A stretch of 64,000 bases of DNA from Bradyrhizobium sp. RD5-C2 (GCF_019972155.1 NZ_BOVL01000056.1:153817-217816), one strand, 5' to 3'. Shown: positions 25,112 to 33,841, numbered from the stretch's first letter. Notes: generated by a model not told the origin, from the sequence alone. Program-made: numbers and translations.

Positions 25112-26065
25112 TTATGGGAACAACGCACGGCCGCCGTGTGCGGCCGCATCGGCATTATCGGGACCGTCGACGCGGCGCGAGCCGGGGCGCGGTGCAAGAT
25201 TGTCCGGCGTCTTGATGTTGCTGGCGAGGCCTGCGGCCTCGAAGGCCTTGATCAGCCACCAGCCGAGATCGATCTGACCCGGCAACAGCCCAAGCTTGGC
25301 GGAGCCCGGATAGGCGTGGTGATTGTTGTGCCAGCTCTCGCCCATGCTAATCAGCCCGGCGATGCCGACATTGTAGCCCTGGGCGGCAACGCCTTCGATG
25401 ACCCAGGTCTGTCCGCCCTTGCGATGCGAGTAATGACCGATCAGCCAGTGGCCGGTGACGCAGACGGCGACCCGGACGCAGATGCCCCAGACCAGCCAGC
25501 TCCACGAGCCGATGGCAAAAAACAGGATCGCCCAGGGCAATTGTTGCCACATCCAGGTGCGCTCGACGAAGGCATAGAAGCGGTCATCGGCAAGCCGCGG
25601 TTCGAGCCGGAAGACCGGCGGGTGCTTCAGCACGAGTGTGCAGTGCAATTGCCACCAGGCATCGCGCCAGAAGCCGGCGGCGTGGCGGGAGTAGGCGTGG
25701 CACGCCGCCTGGCGTTGCGCCCAATCGCGGAAATCGTGCAGCCGCACCATGCCGTAGGGGCCGGCCATCCCGACCAGCGCGCCGAGATAGATGCAGAGTC
25801 GTTCGAGCCACAGCGGGCAGTCGAAACTCGCATGGATCAGGCGGCGATGCATGCCGACCGAATGGCCGAAGCACAGCGTGATCGCGCTGGTCACGATGAA
25901 CAGCGCGAATGCGCTCCACGAGAACAGTAGCGGTCCGAACACGATCGCGACCGCGGTCATGCCGCCGACCCACAACGACTTCGCCGGCGCCCATTGCACG
26001 CGCCCGTCCAGCGGGTCGGTGCTGTCGTCCGCGAAGATGCGTTCGGACCCGGGTTGCAGCTTCAT
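25112..26065 (-). CDS. membrane fatty acid desaturase (acyl-CoA/acyl-lipid type)
   Basis: 317-aa integral membrane di-iron desaturase. Histidine motifs appear in order: GHSVGMHRRLIH (residues about 67-78), HDFRDWAQR near 107, and HNNHHAYPGSA near 245, the usual three boxes, with the first two looking atypical (the first long, the second shortened). Hydrophobic segments flank them (GMTAVAIVFGPLLFSWSAFALFIV, LPWAILFFAIGSWSWLVWGICV). It converts saturated acyl chains to unsaturated ones using O2, complementing the O2-independent FabA encoded 5 kb away. Regulation is not visible. Confidence 0.9.
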   Translation of the reverse strand: MKLQPGSERIFADDSTDPLDGRVQWAPAKSLWVGGMTAVAIVFGPLLFSWSAFALFIVTSAITLCFGHSVGMHRRLIHASFDCPLWLERLCIYLGALVGMAGPYGMVRLHDFRDWAQRQAACHAYSRHAAGFWRDAWWQLHCTLVLKHPPVFRLEPRLADDRFYAFVERTWMWQQLPWAILFFAIGSWSWLVWGICVRVAVCVTGHWLIGHYSHRKGGQTWVIEGVAAQGYNVGIAGLISMGESWHNNHHAYPGSAKLGLLPGQIDLGWWLIKAFEAAGLASNIKTPDNLAPRPGSRRVDGPDNADAAAHGGRALFP

Positions 26066-26184
26066 TCCGTAACCTGAAATTGTACCACAGGTTTGGATGG
26101 AGTGGCCATTGCTGTCAATCCGCCACGCGCCTCCGTCATGTCGCAGTCCGCATTGGCGTCCCCGGCCGCCTCACCTAGCCTGTC

Positions 26185-26508
26185 GTGGCTTGGATGCTCA
26201 TTCACGAGGTCGCGGTGATCGATCCCGACCTGTTCAAAGCCTACCCGAATTATCGGGCGATCGAGAACCATCACACCTCGCCCGAAGAGGCCGGCAAGAT
26301 CTTCGCCCAGGCCAAGCCGAAGCTTGCGGTCTACTCGCACATCGTGTTCGCGAGCCAGCCGCCGACGCAGGATGTGCCGGAGGACGCGCTGCTGAAGCGG
26401 ACGCGCACGACCTATCAGGGACCGCTGGTGATCGGGCACGACCTGATGTCGTTCGTGATCTCGGACAAGGTCGAGGACTTTGCGCCCGACGGGACCGCGA
26501 TGAAGTGA
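26185..26508 (+). pseudogene. metallo-beta-lactamase-fold hydrolase, C-terminal remnant
   Basis: The readable 107 aa (MLIHEVAVIDPDLFKAYPNYRAIENHHTSPEEAGKIF..., then KLAVYSHIVF) match the C-terminal half of ribonuclease-Z-like MBL-fold enzymes. ENHHTSPEEAG and the SHI histidine are the late metal-ligand motifs. The N-terminal HxHxDH half is absent, and the upstream DNA up to the desaturase gene carries no recognisable continuation. It is therefore called a truncated relic, although expression of a short protein cannot be excluded. Confidence 0.65.
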
Positions 26509-26534
26509 CGATCCGTGCGAGGCCGCGCGGCGGG

Positions 26535-27062
26535 TTACTTGGCTTCGGCGTCCATGGCCGGCTCGGCCGGCGCCGCCGGTGGTTCAATAGTCACGGCCTT
26601 CAGCACCTTTCGTTTCGCCGCGCGGATCTCGAGTTGCAACGGCGGCTGATAGGACCCGGCCGGCGGCTCGAACGTGAAGGCATGGTGTCCGTCGCCCTTG
26701 TTGAGCTTGAGCAGATCGTTGCGAAACTGATCGGCAACGATTTCGCCGACAAGGTTACCGTTGAAGTAGATATCAATCGGTACCCTCTTGTCGGGGTGCT
26801 GGTTGTACAGGGCCCAGCCGGCAATCCGCTTTTCGTTGAAGACGTCGACATGGCCGGTGATCTCGCCATACAGGCTCTCGATGCCGGCCTCGATCACCTC
26901 GAGGTCGCTCTCGTAGATCGATCGCGTCACATCGAAACTGAAATTCGCCGTATCGACACACTGCTTGAGCAGGTTCTGTCGATGCGCCTTCATTCGTTGC
27001 AGCGTGTCCAGCTCGCCCAACTTGACGTACATGCCGACGATACCTTCGATACCAGGATTCAT
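26535..27062 (-). CDS. conserved hypothetical protein with beta-sandwich module
   Basis: 175 aa, no signal peptide. Residues 1-70 are helical. Residues about 75-150 form a module that starts GHVDVFNEKRIAGWALYNQ and continues PIDIYFNGNLVGEIVADQFRNDLLKLNKGDGHHAFTF, a pattern seen in rhizobial glycosyltransferase-associated modules of unknown role. The tail is Ala/Pro/Glu-rich. The ATG has GCGGGGAACGACAGC upstream. No glycosyltransferase gene is adjacent here. Function unknown. Confidence 0.72.
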   Translation of the reverse strand: MNPGIEGIVGMYVKLGELDTLQRMKAHRQNLLKQCVDTANFSFDVTRSIYESDLEVIEAGIESLYGEITGHVDVFNEKRIAGWALYNQHPDKRVPIDIYFNGNLVGEIVADQFRNDLLKLNKGDGHHAFTFEPPAGSYQPPLQLEIRAAKRKVLKAVTIEPPAAPAEPAMDAEAK

Positions 27063-27288
27063 GCTGTCGTTCCCCGCAATGCTACAAGCCTATTGGCCCT
27101 CAGTTGCGTTCACAATCAACGGTTCTTTGTTTACGGAAAAATACTCCGGTCAAGACTTGAAGCGCGTCGTCCCGCCAGGGCCTGTCATGAAGGCCTTCAT
27201 GACAGGCGTTCATGACATCCCGATCGTCGTGGCCTAAAGTCGGTGCGGCCGAACCCGGCCCAATGACAAGGACAGGGAGAGCGAACCG

Positions 27289-28440
27289 ATGGAGCAGATC
27301 CGCGTCTGCACGCATGACGGACCTGGAGCCAAGCCCGTAATCCGGACGGTGCCATGGCCGGATGTCGGCAAAAAGGCGGCCTTGATCAAGGTCGGCGCCT
27401 GCGGTGTTTGCGGAACCGATCTGCACATCCTGAAGGGACACTGGCCGAAGCCACTGCCATGGCCGTTCACGCTCGGCCACGAGCTCGGCGGCGTGATAGT
27501 CGAATGCGGCCCGGAGTTCACCGAAGACTTCATGAGCAAGCCGCTGCGGGTGGGATCGAAGGTGATGATCCCGCCCCTGATGCCGTGCGGCCGCTGCTAT
27601 TACTGCATCCATTATCCCGCGAGCGCCAACAAGTGCCTGACGCCGGTGTATTACGGCCGCTATCTCGGCTTCGACAAGGCGCCGCACATGTGGGGCGGCT
27701 GGGCCGAATATGTCTATGTCGATCTCGACATGCTGCCCGGCACCAAGATCTACAAATTGCCTGACGACATGTCGCTGCGGCTCGGCGCGCTCTCGGAGCC
27801 GCTGACCTCCTGCATCCGCGCCTTCAACCGCGCCACCCGTGCCGGCGGCTTCAGCTGGGGTGACACGGTGGTGATCCAGGGCTCCGGGCCGATCGGCATC
27901 CTCGCGGTCGCGGCCGCGCAGGAGATGGGAGCAGGGCGCGTGATCTGCGTCGGCGCGCCGGAGACGCCGCGGCTGGCGCTGGCGCGCAAGTTCGGCGCCG
28001 AGGCGACCGTCGATATCGAGCAGCTCAAGACGCCGGAGGAGCGCATCAAGGCGGTGCGCGACATCGTGGGCGGCTTCGGCGCCGATCTCGTGATGGACTG
28101 CTCGGGCCACCCGACCGCCGGCCCCGAGGGCATCGAGATGCTGCGCGACGGCGGCACCTATGTCGAGATGGGGCAGTTCACCGATGCCGGCTCGATCGAT
28201 ACGTCGTGGCACCGCATCTGCACCAAGGACCTCAACGTGCTCGGCTCCTGGGGCTTTACCGGCAACGACCTGCCGCTCGGCGTCGACATGCTCTACCGCA
28301 CGCGCAACAAATACCCCTGGCTCGACATGCAGACGATCTATCCGTTCACCGAGGACGGCGTCGCGCAGGCGGTCGCGGACGCGATGGCGATGAAGACGGT
28401 GAAGTCGACCATCGTGCCTTGGCCGGAGCTGGTCGGGTGA
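27289..28440 (+). CDS. zinc-dependent alcohol dehydrogenase family protein (MDR, threonine dehydrogenase-like)
   Basis: 383-aa medium-chain dehydrogenase. Catalytic zinc ligands appear in GACGVCGTDLHIL (residue about 41) and GHELGG (about 65-70). A structural zinc-type cluster is partial (PCGRCYYCIHYPASANKC, near residues 100-117). The Rossmann motif is VIQGSGPIGILAVAAAQ near 197-213. This oxidises an alcohol or polyol with NAD(P)+. It is the first of four co-directional genes (dehydrogenase, cNMP/patatin, amidohydrolase, SDR) spread over 5.5 kb, the first three with gaps of 110 and 58 nt, which suggests an operon of unknown purpose. GACAGGGAGAGCGAACCG precedes the ATG. Confidence 0.92.
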   Translation: MEQIRVCTHDGPGAKPVIRTVPWPDVGKKAALIKVGACGVCGTDLHILKGHWPKPLPWPFTLGHELGGVIVECGPEFTEDFMSKPLRVGSKVMIPPLMPCGRCYYCIHYPASANKCLTPVYYGRYLGFDKAPHMWGGWAEYVYVDLDMLPGTKIYKLPDDMSLRLGALSEPLTSCIRAFNRATRAGGFSWGDTVVIQGSGPIGILAVAAAQEMGAGRVICVGAPETPRLALARKFGAEATVDIEQLKTPEERIKAVRDIVGGFGADLVMDCSGHPTAGPEGIEMLRDGGTYVEMGQFTDAGSIDTSWHRICTKDLNVLGSWGFTGNDLPLGVDMLYRTRNKYPWLDMQTIYPFTEDGVAQAVADAMAMKTVKSTIVPWPELVG

Positions 28441-28550
28441 TGCAGGAAATGGAAGCATCGCTATTCCTGTTGCAGTGCCCTCAAGAATGCCTGCCGGGGA
28501 TGGCCGTGATATCGCTCGCCGGGACGACGGTGCGGCGCTAACATCCGCCC

Positions 28551-30497
28551 ATGCAATCGAACCGTGTGCCGCCGAGTGTAACGTTTGCGTGGGGAAACCT
28601 GTCCGAGGACTTCGCGCTGTTCCGTACGCTCAGCGCGGAGCAGCGGCTGATCGCCTTTGGCGCGATGACCCGGCGCGACCTGGTGCGTGGCGAGCTGCTC
28701 GTCGAGCAGGGCGGCGCCTCGGATTCATTGTTCCTGGTGCTGCACGGCGCACTCGCGGTGTACCGGACCGATCATCCCGAGCCGATTGCGGAGCTTCGCG
28801 CCGGCGAGCTGGTCGGCGAGATCGGCTTCTTCGCCAATATCCCGCGCACGGCCAACGTGATCGCGATCCGCGATACCAGCGTGCTGGTGCTGACGCGGGC
28901 GGCGTATGCGCGGCTAGTGCAGGAAACGCCCGGCGTCGTCGAGGCGGTGCTTGCCGCCCTTGCACAGCGCTTTGCCGTCCAGACCGCGCGACTGTTGCCG
29001 GCCCGGGCGTCGCCGAAGGCACGGACCGTCGCGCTGATTGCGGGCGGGCGGGAGCCGGTGCCGCCTGCCTTCGAACAGAGTTTGCGCGAAGGCCTTGCCG
29101 CCGCACGTGCCGAGATCGTCGATCTCGCGCGCATTCAGGCCATGTTCCCCGGCCGCGCGCTGGATTCTTCCGAGGTCGCCGACTGGCTCAACCGGATCGA
29201 GTATGACGCGCCGCTGGTGGCCTATTTCGGTGGTGCTGAAGCATCCGAATGGGCGCGCAAGACTATTCGCCAGGCCGACCTCGTGGTGTTCGCCTGCCGC
29301 GGTGATGCTCCGCCACCGGTTCTCAGCGAGATCGAAAGCTTCGCCTGCGGCGTGCATCCGGCGTCGGCGCGGCGCCTGGTTCGCGTTCATGATATCAGGC
29401 AACACGAGGTCAGCGGCACCGCGGCCTGGCTCGCGCGGCTGCCTTGCTTCATGCATCACCATGTCGCGCTCGAGGACCAGATCGATATCGAGAGCCTGGT
29501 GCGCTTCCTGTGCGGCCGCGCTGTCGGATTTGTCGCCGGCGGCGGCGGCAGCCTCGGCACCGCGCATGTCGGCGTCTACAAGGCGTTTCGCGAGCGCGGC
29601 GCGATGTTCGATATTTTTGTCGGCACCAGCGTCGGTTCGGCGATGGCGGCGGGCTTTGCCAAGAATTACGACGCCGAGCATCTCGAGCGCGGCACGCATG
29701 AGATCTTCGTCTCTAGCCGCAGCTTCCGCCGCCCGACCTGGCCGCGTTACGCGCTGCTGGACCACAAGGCCTTCGATCGGGCGCTTGCCGATCAGTACGG
29801 CCACACCTGCCGGATCGAGGATTGCTGGCGGCCGTTCGCGGCGGTCGCGACCAACCTGTCGACGCACAATCTCGAATTGATCCGGACCGGCCTGCTCTGG
29901 CAGGCGGTGCGGGCATCCAGCGCCATCCCCGGCCTGCTGCCGCCGTTCTACACGAAGGACGGCTCGATGCTGGTCGACGGATGTCTCGTCGACAACGTTC
30001 CGCTGGCGCAAATGCATCAGATGAAGAGCGGGCCGAACCTGGTGGTCCATTTCGGCGAGCCGGCGACCGAGATGTTCGACGTCGACTATGCCGCGCTGCC
30101 GGGAAGGTTCGAGCTGCTCGCGTCGCTGCTGACGCCGTTCCGGCGGAAAGCGCTTCCTGCCGCGCCGAGCGCCGTCAACGTGTTGTGGCGAAGCCTCGTC
30201 GCGCATCAGCGCTACGATACGCTGCCGACGACGCCGCTCGACTTCGTGATGCGCCCGCCGACGCCGGATGGCGTCGACGTGACCGATTTCGACCGCCACC
30301 AGGCAATCTTCGAATCCTCGTACCGCTGGGCGCAAGAGACCATCGCGGCCTCGGAGGCGGCGCATCATCCAGCCATTGCTGCGATCGTCGCGTCGGCCAA
30401 GGTAACGGACACGGGCACCGGCTTGTCCGCGGACAACAGTGCGGATCAGACGACGACTGTGACCGCACCCATTTCCCATCAGGCCCGCGTCGGCTGA
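28551..30497 (+). CDS. cyclic nucleotide-binding / patatin-like phospholipase fusion (NTE-type)
   Basis: 648 aa. The N-terminal cNMP-binding domain (about residues 18-135) shows the beta-roll and phosphate cassette GELVGEIGFFANIPRTANVIA near residues 85-105, with the conserved Glu and Arg. A linker domain follows (about 150-310). The patatin domain (about 320-560) has a GGGGSLGTAHVGVYKAF oxyanion region, nucleophile GTSVGSAMA and the dyad Asp in DGCLVDNVPL. This is the layout of neuropathy-target-esterase lysophospholipases, implying cAMP-gated phospholipid hydrolysis. The usual GGGxRG reads GGGGSLG, lacking the Arg. It lies between dehydrogenase and amidohydrolase genes on the same strand. 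Confidence 0.93.
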   Translation: MQSNRVPPSVTFAWGNLSEDFALFRTLSAEQRLIAFGAMTRRDLVRGELLVEQGGASDSLFLVLHGALAVYRTDHPEPIAELRAGELVGEIGFFANIPRTANVIAIRDTSVLVLTRAAYARLVQETPGVVEAVLAALAQRFAVQTARLLPARASPKARTVALIAGGREPVPPAFEQSLREGLAAARAEIVDLARIQAMFPGRALDSSEVADWLNRIEYDAPLVAYFGGAEASEWARKTIRQADLVVFACRGDAPPPVLSEIESFACGVHPASARRLVRVHDIRQHEVSGTAAWLARLPCFMHHHVALEDQIDIESLVRFLCGRAVGFVAGGGGSLGTAHVGVYKAFRERGAMFDIFVGTSVGSAMAAGFAKNYDAEHLERGTHEIFVSSRSFRRPTWPRYALLDHKAFDRALADQYGHTCRIEDCWRPFAAVATNLSTHNLELIRTGLLWQAVRASSAIPGLLPPFYTKDGSMLVDGCLVDNVPLAQMHQMKSGPNLVVHFGEPATEMFDVDYAALPGRFELLASLLTPFRRKALPAAPSAVNVLWRSLVAHQRYDTLPTTPLDFVMRPPTPDGVDVTDFDRHQAIFESSYRWAQETIAASEAAHHPAIAAIVASAKVTDTGTGLSADNSADQTTTVTAPISHQARVG

Positions 30498-30555
30498 ACG
30501 TCTTGCAGGCGGCGTCGAAGTCGATCATCGTGCCGGCCGAAATCCGGAGATGACG

Positions 30556-31695
30556 ATGCCTTTCGATCTAATTCTGCGTGGCGGACGGGTGATCGACCCG
30601 TCGCAAAAGCTCGATGCGGTGACGGATGTCGCCTTTGCCGGCGGCAAGGTCGCCGCGGTCGGCCGGGAGCTGAAGGCCGATCCCGCAACCGAGGTCCGCG
30701 ACGTTTCCGGGCTGATCGTCTCGCCGGGGATCATCGACCTGCACACCCATGTCTATTGGGGCGGCACCTCGCTCGGCATCGACGCGGAAGAGTTCTGCCG
30801 GACGTCCGGCGTCACCACGTCGGTCGATACCGGCAGCGCCGGGCCCGGCAACTTCGCCGGTTTCCGCAAGCACGTGATCGAGCCGAGCCAGGTCCGCATC
30901 CTCGCCTATCTGCATGTCTCGCATGCCGGCATCTTCGGCTTCTCCGACCGCGTGATGGTCGGCGAGAGTGAGGAGTTGCGGCTGATGAATCCGGTCGACG
31001 CGGCGCGCGTGGCGGACGAGAACCGCGACCTCATCGTCGGCATCAAGGTGCGGGTCGGCCTGTTCGCCTCGGGCACCTCGGGGCTGGTGCCGCTCGAGAT
31101 CGCGCTCGAGGTTGCCGAACAGGTCGGCATGCCCCTGATGGCGCATATCGATCATCCGCCGCCGAGCTACGAGGAGGTGCTCGCCCGCTTGCGCCCGGGC
31201 GATGTGCTGACCCATGCGTTCCGTCCGTTCCCCAACACGCCCGCGACCGCGCAGGGCACGGTGAAGAAGGTGGTGCTGGAGGCGCGCGAGCGCGGCGTGC
31301 TGTTCGATATCGGCCATGGCAAGGGCTCGTTTGCCTTCAAGACCGCGCGCGCGATGCTCGCCAACGGCTTCTACCCAGACACCATCTCTTCCGACATCCA
31401 TCAGCTCTGCATCGACGGCCCGGCTTTCGACCAGGTGACGACGATGTCGAAATTCCTCTGCATGGGGATGTCGCTGCCGGACGTGATCGCGGCGTCCACC
31501 GTCAACGCCGCGATGGCGTTGCGTCGCCCGGAGCTCGGCAGCCTCAAGCCCGGCAGCGTCGGCGACGCCACGCTGATCTCGATCCGGGAAGGGCAGTTCG
31601 ATTATGTCGACGTGGTCGGCGAACACCTGACGGGCGATCGCAAGATCGCGTCCGAAGGCGTCGTGATCGGTGGCCGCTGGTGGCATCCAAGATAG
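30556..31695 (+). CDS. amidohydrolase family metal-dependent hydrolase (dihydroorotase/deacetylase-like)
   Basis: 379-aa TIM-barrel metal hydrolase. The motif HTHVYWGG near residue 63 carries the first two metal histidines; further probable ligands are the Lys in VGIKVRV, His in LMAHIDHPP and LTHAFRP, and Asp in SSDIHQLCIDG. The second of two nearby ATGs is chosen because CCGGAG then has 6-nt spacing. It resembles the amidohydrolase/deacetylase family that acts on N-acyl or ureido compounds, but the substrate is unknown. Its gene sequence reappears in fragments at 32770-32870, which shows a decayed relative existed nearby. Confidence 0.88.
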   Translation: MPFDLILRGGRVIDPSQKLDAVTDVAFAGGKVAAVGRELKADPATEVRDVSGLIVSPGIIDLHTHVYWGGTSLGIDAEEFCRTSGVTTSVDTGSAGPGNFAGFRKHVIEPSQVRILAYLHVSHAGIFGFSDRVMVGESEELRLMNPVDAARVADENRDLIVGIKVRVGLFASGTSGLVPLEIALEVAEQVGMPLMAHIDHPPPSYEEVLARLRPGDVLTHAFRPFPNTPATAQGTVKKVVLEARERGVLFDIGHGKGSFAFKTARAMLANGFYPDTISSDIHQLCIDGPAFDQVTTMSKFLCMGMSLPDVIAASTVNAAMALRRPELGSLKPGSVGDATLISIREGQFDYVDVVGEHLTGDRKIASEGVVIGGRWWHPR

Positions 31696-31912
31696 GGCGT
31701 GGTCTCGTAAGACCGGCGAGCGCTTTGCATTCATAAAGGCGACATGAAAGCTGGCCTGAATCGATGTCGGCCAAGAGCCCGGAGCGGACAGCCCGCACAC
31801 TTCCCAATCGCTTGAAAGTGCGGTCATATGGCGTCCGGTGGCACTTGGACCTTTGACATTGGACGTTTGACACTTGGCGCCTTGGGGCGAGGGTGTCCGC
31901 TTGCACGGGGGA

Positions 31913-32767
31913 ATGCGCGTGAAGGAACTCGCTGGAAAGACCGCGTTCGTGACCGGCGCAGCGTCAGGCATTGGATTGGGAATCGCGACAGCTCTCGCCC
32001 AGGCGGGGGTGAAAGTCATGCTTTGCGATATCGAAGAAGCGGCTTTGTCCACGGCGCTCGAGCAACTGCGGCTCACCAACGTCGATGTCGACGGCGTGAA
32101 AGCCGACGTCTCGCTCAAAGCCGAACTCGCCGCCGCCGCCGAAGCCACGACGGCCCGCTACGGCAAGGTGCATATCCTCGTCAACAACGCCGGCGTCGGC
32201 GGCGGTGGGCCCTATGGCACCTGGACCGACGCGTCATGGAATTGGACCCTGGGCGTCAACCTGATGGCGACCATTTGGGGGATCGAGATTTTCGGGCCGT
32301 TGATCGAGCAGCATGGCGAGGGTGGACACATCGTCTCCACTGCCTCGCTCGCCGGCCTTATTTCAGGGGGGAGCACTGCATACAACGTTTCAAAATATGG
32401 CGTGGTCGCGCTGTCCGAGGGACTGCGGCCTGAACTTGCGCCGCGCGGGATTGGCGTATCGGTGCTGTGTCCCGGGTTCATCCGCACTCAAATCGTGAAC
32501 TCAGGGCGCAACCTGCCCAAGCGCTTCGAGGGGGCGGTCCGTGCCATGCCGACTTCAGGCCCGATTGCCGAGCGGATCAATCTGGTGCGCGAGCGCGTCT
32601 CTCAGGGCATCGATCCGATGTATGTCGGTGAACTCGTCCGCGAAGGCGTCGAAAACGACTGGCCATATATCTTCACCGACCTCGAATTCGAGCCGATCGT
32701 CGACGCGCGCTTCGCCGCAATCAAGCAGGGCTTTGACCGTATCCGTGGGCGCAACCCGAAACGTTGA
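31913..32767 (+). CDS. short-chain dehydrogenase/reductase
   Basis: 284-aa NAD(P)-dependent SDR. The cofactor motif TGAASGIGLG is near residues 12-21, the stabilising NNAGVG near 89-94, and the active-site Ser-Tyr-Lys set is in VSTASLAG, then YNVSKYG (about residues 140-166). The length is slightly above the classical 250 aa because of a C-terminal extension. The exact start is uncertain: the ATG is only a few bases from the GGGGG run, and the GTG two codons on is also possible. It trails the amidohydrolase by 217 nt and may be cotranscribed. Substrate unknown. Confidence 0.9.
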   Translation: MRVKELAGKTAFVTGAASGIGLGIATALAQAGVKVMLCDIEEAALSTALEQLRLTNVDVDGVKADVSLKAELAAAAEATTARYGKVHILVNNAGVGGGGPYGTWTDASWNWTLGVNLMATIWGIEIFGPLIEQHGEGGHIVSTASLAGLISGGSTAYNVSKYGVVALSEGLRPELAPRGIGVSVLCPGFIRTQIVNSGRNLPKRFEGAVRAMPTSGPIAERINLVRERVSQGIDPMYVGELVREGVENDWPYIFTDLEFEPIVDARFAAIKQGFDRIRGRNPKR

Positions 32768-32769
32768 GC

Positions 32770-32870
32770 GCGCAGGGCACGGTGAAGAGGTGGTGTCACT
32801 ACCCGGCGTGATCGCCGCGTCCACTGTCAATGCCGCGATGGCGCTCCGGTGATCGCAAGATCGCGCCTAG
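32770..32870 (+). pseudogene. decayed fragments of an amidohydrolase gene (paralogue of 30556-31695)
   Basis: Directly after the SDR stop, three collinear pieces of amidohydrolase coding sequence occur with deletions between them. Piece 1, 32770-32795, matches 31249-31275 with one base missing. Piece 2, 32796-32848, is about 83% identical to 31471-31523 (encodes ASTVNAAMAL). Piece 3, from about 32850, matches the GATCGCAAGATCGCG segment at 31635-31649. Order is conserved but about 200 and 110 bases are lost between the pieces. The divergence shows this is not a recent copy; it is a relic of a related gene. Confidence 0.8.
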
Positions 32871-33682
32871 ACGGCGCCCTCGTCGGGAATATTCAACACG
32901 ATGCCGCAGCTTTTGCAGTGGACAGCATCGATATCGTGACGAAGAAGGCCACAGGATGGGCATCTGAACCGCACCTTGCTTGGGCTGAACAACACCTTTG
33001 CCAGGTTCAGGAAGAGTGTGACACCGAATATCATGATCACAACTGTAATCATGCGACCCGGCGTTCCGGGTAAGGTGATATCGCCAAAGCCCGTGGTCGT
33101 GAGCGCGGTAATCGTGAAGTAAAGTGCGTCTGCGTAATTCTTGATGCCGGGGTTCACACCTCGCTGCGTTTCGTAAACCACGCCCGTCATGATGAAAACA
33201 AAGACGGACAGATTGGTGATTGCGACCAGCAGTTCTTCGTTGCGACGAAAGAAGACGCTGTCCTCACGGAGGAATCGTACCACCCGGTACGTTCGCAACA
33301 GCCGAAACGTGCGGAGTACGCGCAGGAAGGCCGCGGCTTCGCTCGCTGTTGCCGCCAGCAAGGATACAATCGCAGCGACGTCGGTCCAGGTCGTGATGCT
33401 GAGCAGTTCGCGGCTCACCCGACGACTTCCTGCCATGCGCAACATCAACTCGACCAGAAAGGCGACACCAAAGGCAACATCGAGGCCCCGTACCAAAGCA
33501 CTGCGCGGCAGGAACGACGTGCCGATGATGAACAGGAGTGAGGCCAAATCAAAGACCAGAAGCGCATAGAGAAAGAGACGCGAATTAGCGCTGCGTCCAC
33601 AGTACAGGTGGCGCATCGAAGTCCGAAATCGAGAAAGCGGCGTTCGGGGAGAGCCCTCAGCCTGCACTCCCAGTGCTGACAC
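32867..33682 (-). CDS. voltage-gated-type potassium channel with C-terminal zinc ribbon
   Basis: 271 aa from a GTG start preceded by GGAGGCGACAAGC (spacing 8). Six-helix ion-channel layout: S4-like segment FLRVLRTFRLLRTYRVVRFLRED with five or more regularly spaced arginines, pore loop with the selectivity filter TTTGFGD near residue 205, and S6 MITVVIMIFGVTLFLNL. The C-terminus carries a zinc ribbon, CPSCGLLRHDIDAVHCKSCG, which is unusual for channels of this size. In-frame codons further upstream lie inside the FixK-type box at 33765-33778 and are probably not translated. K+ selectivity is family-based; the ribbon's role is unknown. Confidence 0.88.
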   Translation of the reverse strand: MSALGVQAEGSPRTPLSRFRTSMRHLYCGRSANSRLFLYALLVFDLASLLFIIGTSFLPRSALVRGLDVAFGVAFLVELMLRMAGSRRVSRELLSITTWTDVAAIVSLLAATASEAAAFLRVLRTFRLLRTYRVVRFLREDSVFFRRNEELLVAITNLSVFVFIMTGVVYETQRGVNPGIKNYADALYFTITALTTTGFGDITLPGTPGRMITVVIMIFGVTLFLNLAKVLFSPSKVRFRCPSCGLLRHDIDAVHCKSCGIVLNIPDEGAV

Positions 33683-33764
33683 GCTTGTCGCCTCCACAGG
33701 CTGTGGCCTGCCAGCCTCCGGCACCTGGCCTAACCGTTCCTGCAACCACGCCAAATGACGAAGC

Positions 33765-33778
33765 TTGATGTAGATCAA
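33765..33778. promoter_or_regulatory. FixK/FNR-type box TTGATGTAGATCAA
   Basis: Perfect TTGA-N6-TCAA with the symmetrical extension TTGAT-N4-ATCAA. It lies in the intergenic region between the channel gene and the GlsB-like gene, 64 nt upstream of the latter's ATG, which would place a transcription start at a normal distance if it is a class II CRP/FNR site. In Bradyrhizobium such boxes are bound by FixK2 under low oxygen. Confidence 0.75.
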
Positions 33779-33841
33779 GGCGGCAGCAACTGGTCCCGGT
33801 CAATTCCGACAGTCTGTTGCCAAAGCTGTGGGGTAAATCCA

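Noticed and set aside
26066..26184. Possible N-terminal half of the MBL-fold gene
   Set aside because: No HxHxDH motif or matching frame; the sequence is intergenic.
33683..33778. Upstream in-frame extension of the potassium channel
   Set aside because: It would begin inside the FixK-type box and has no ribosome binding site; the GTG at 33682 has a good one.
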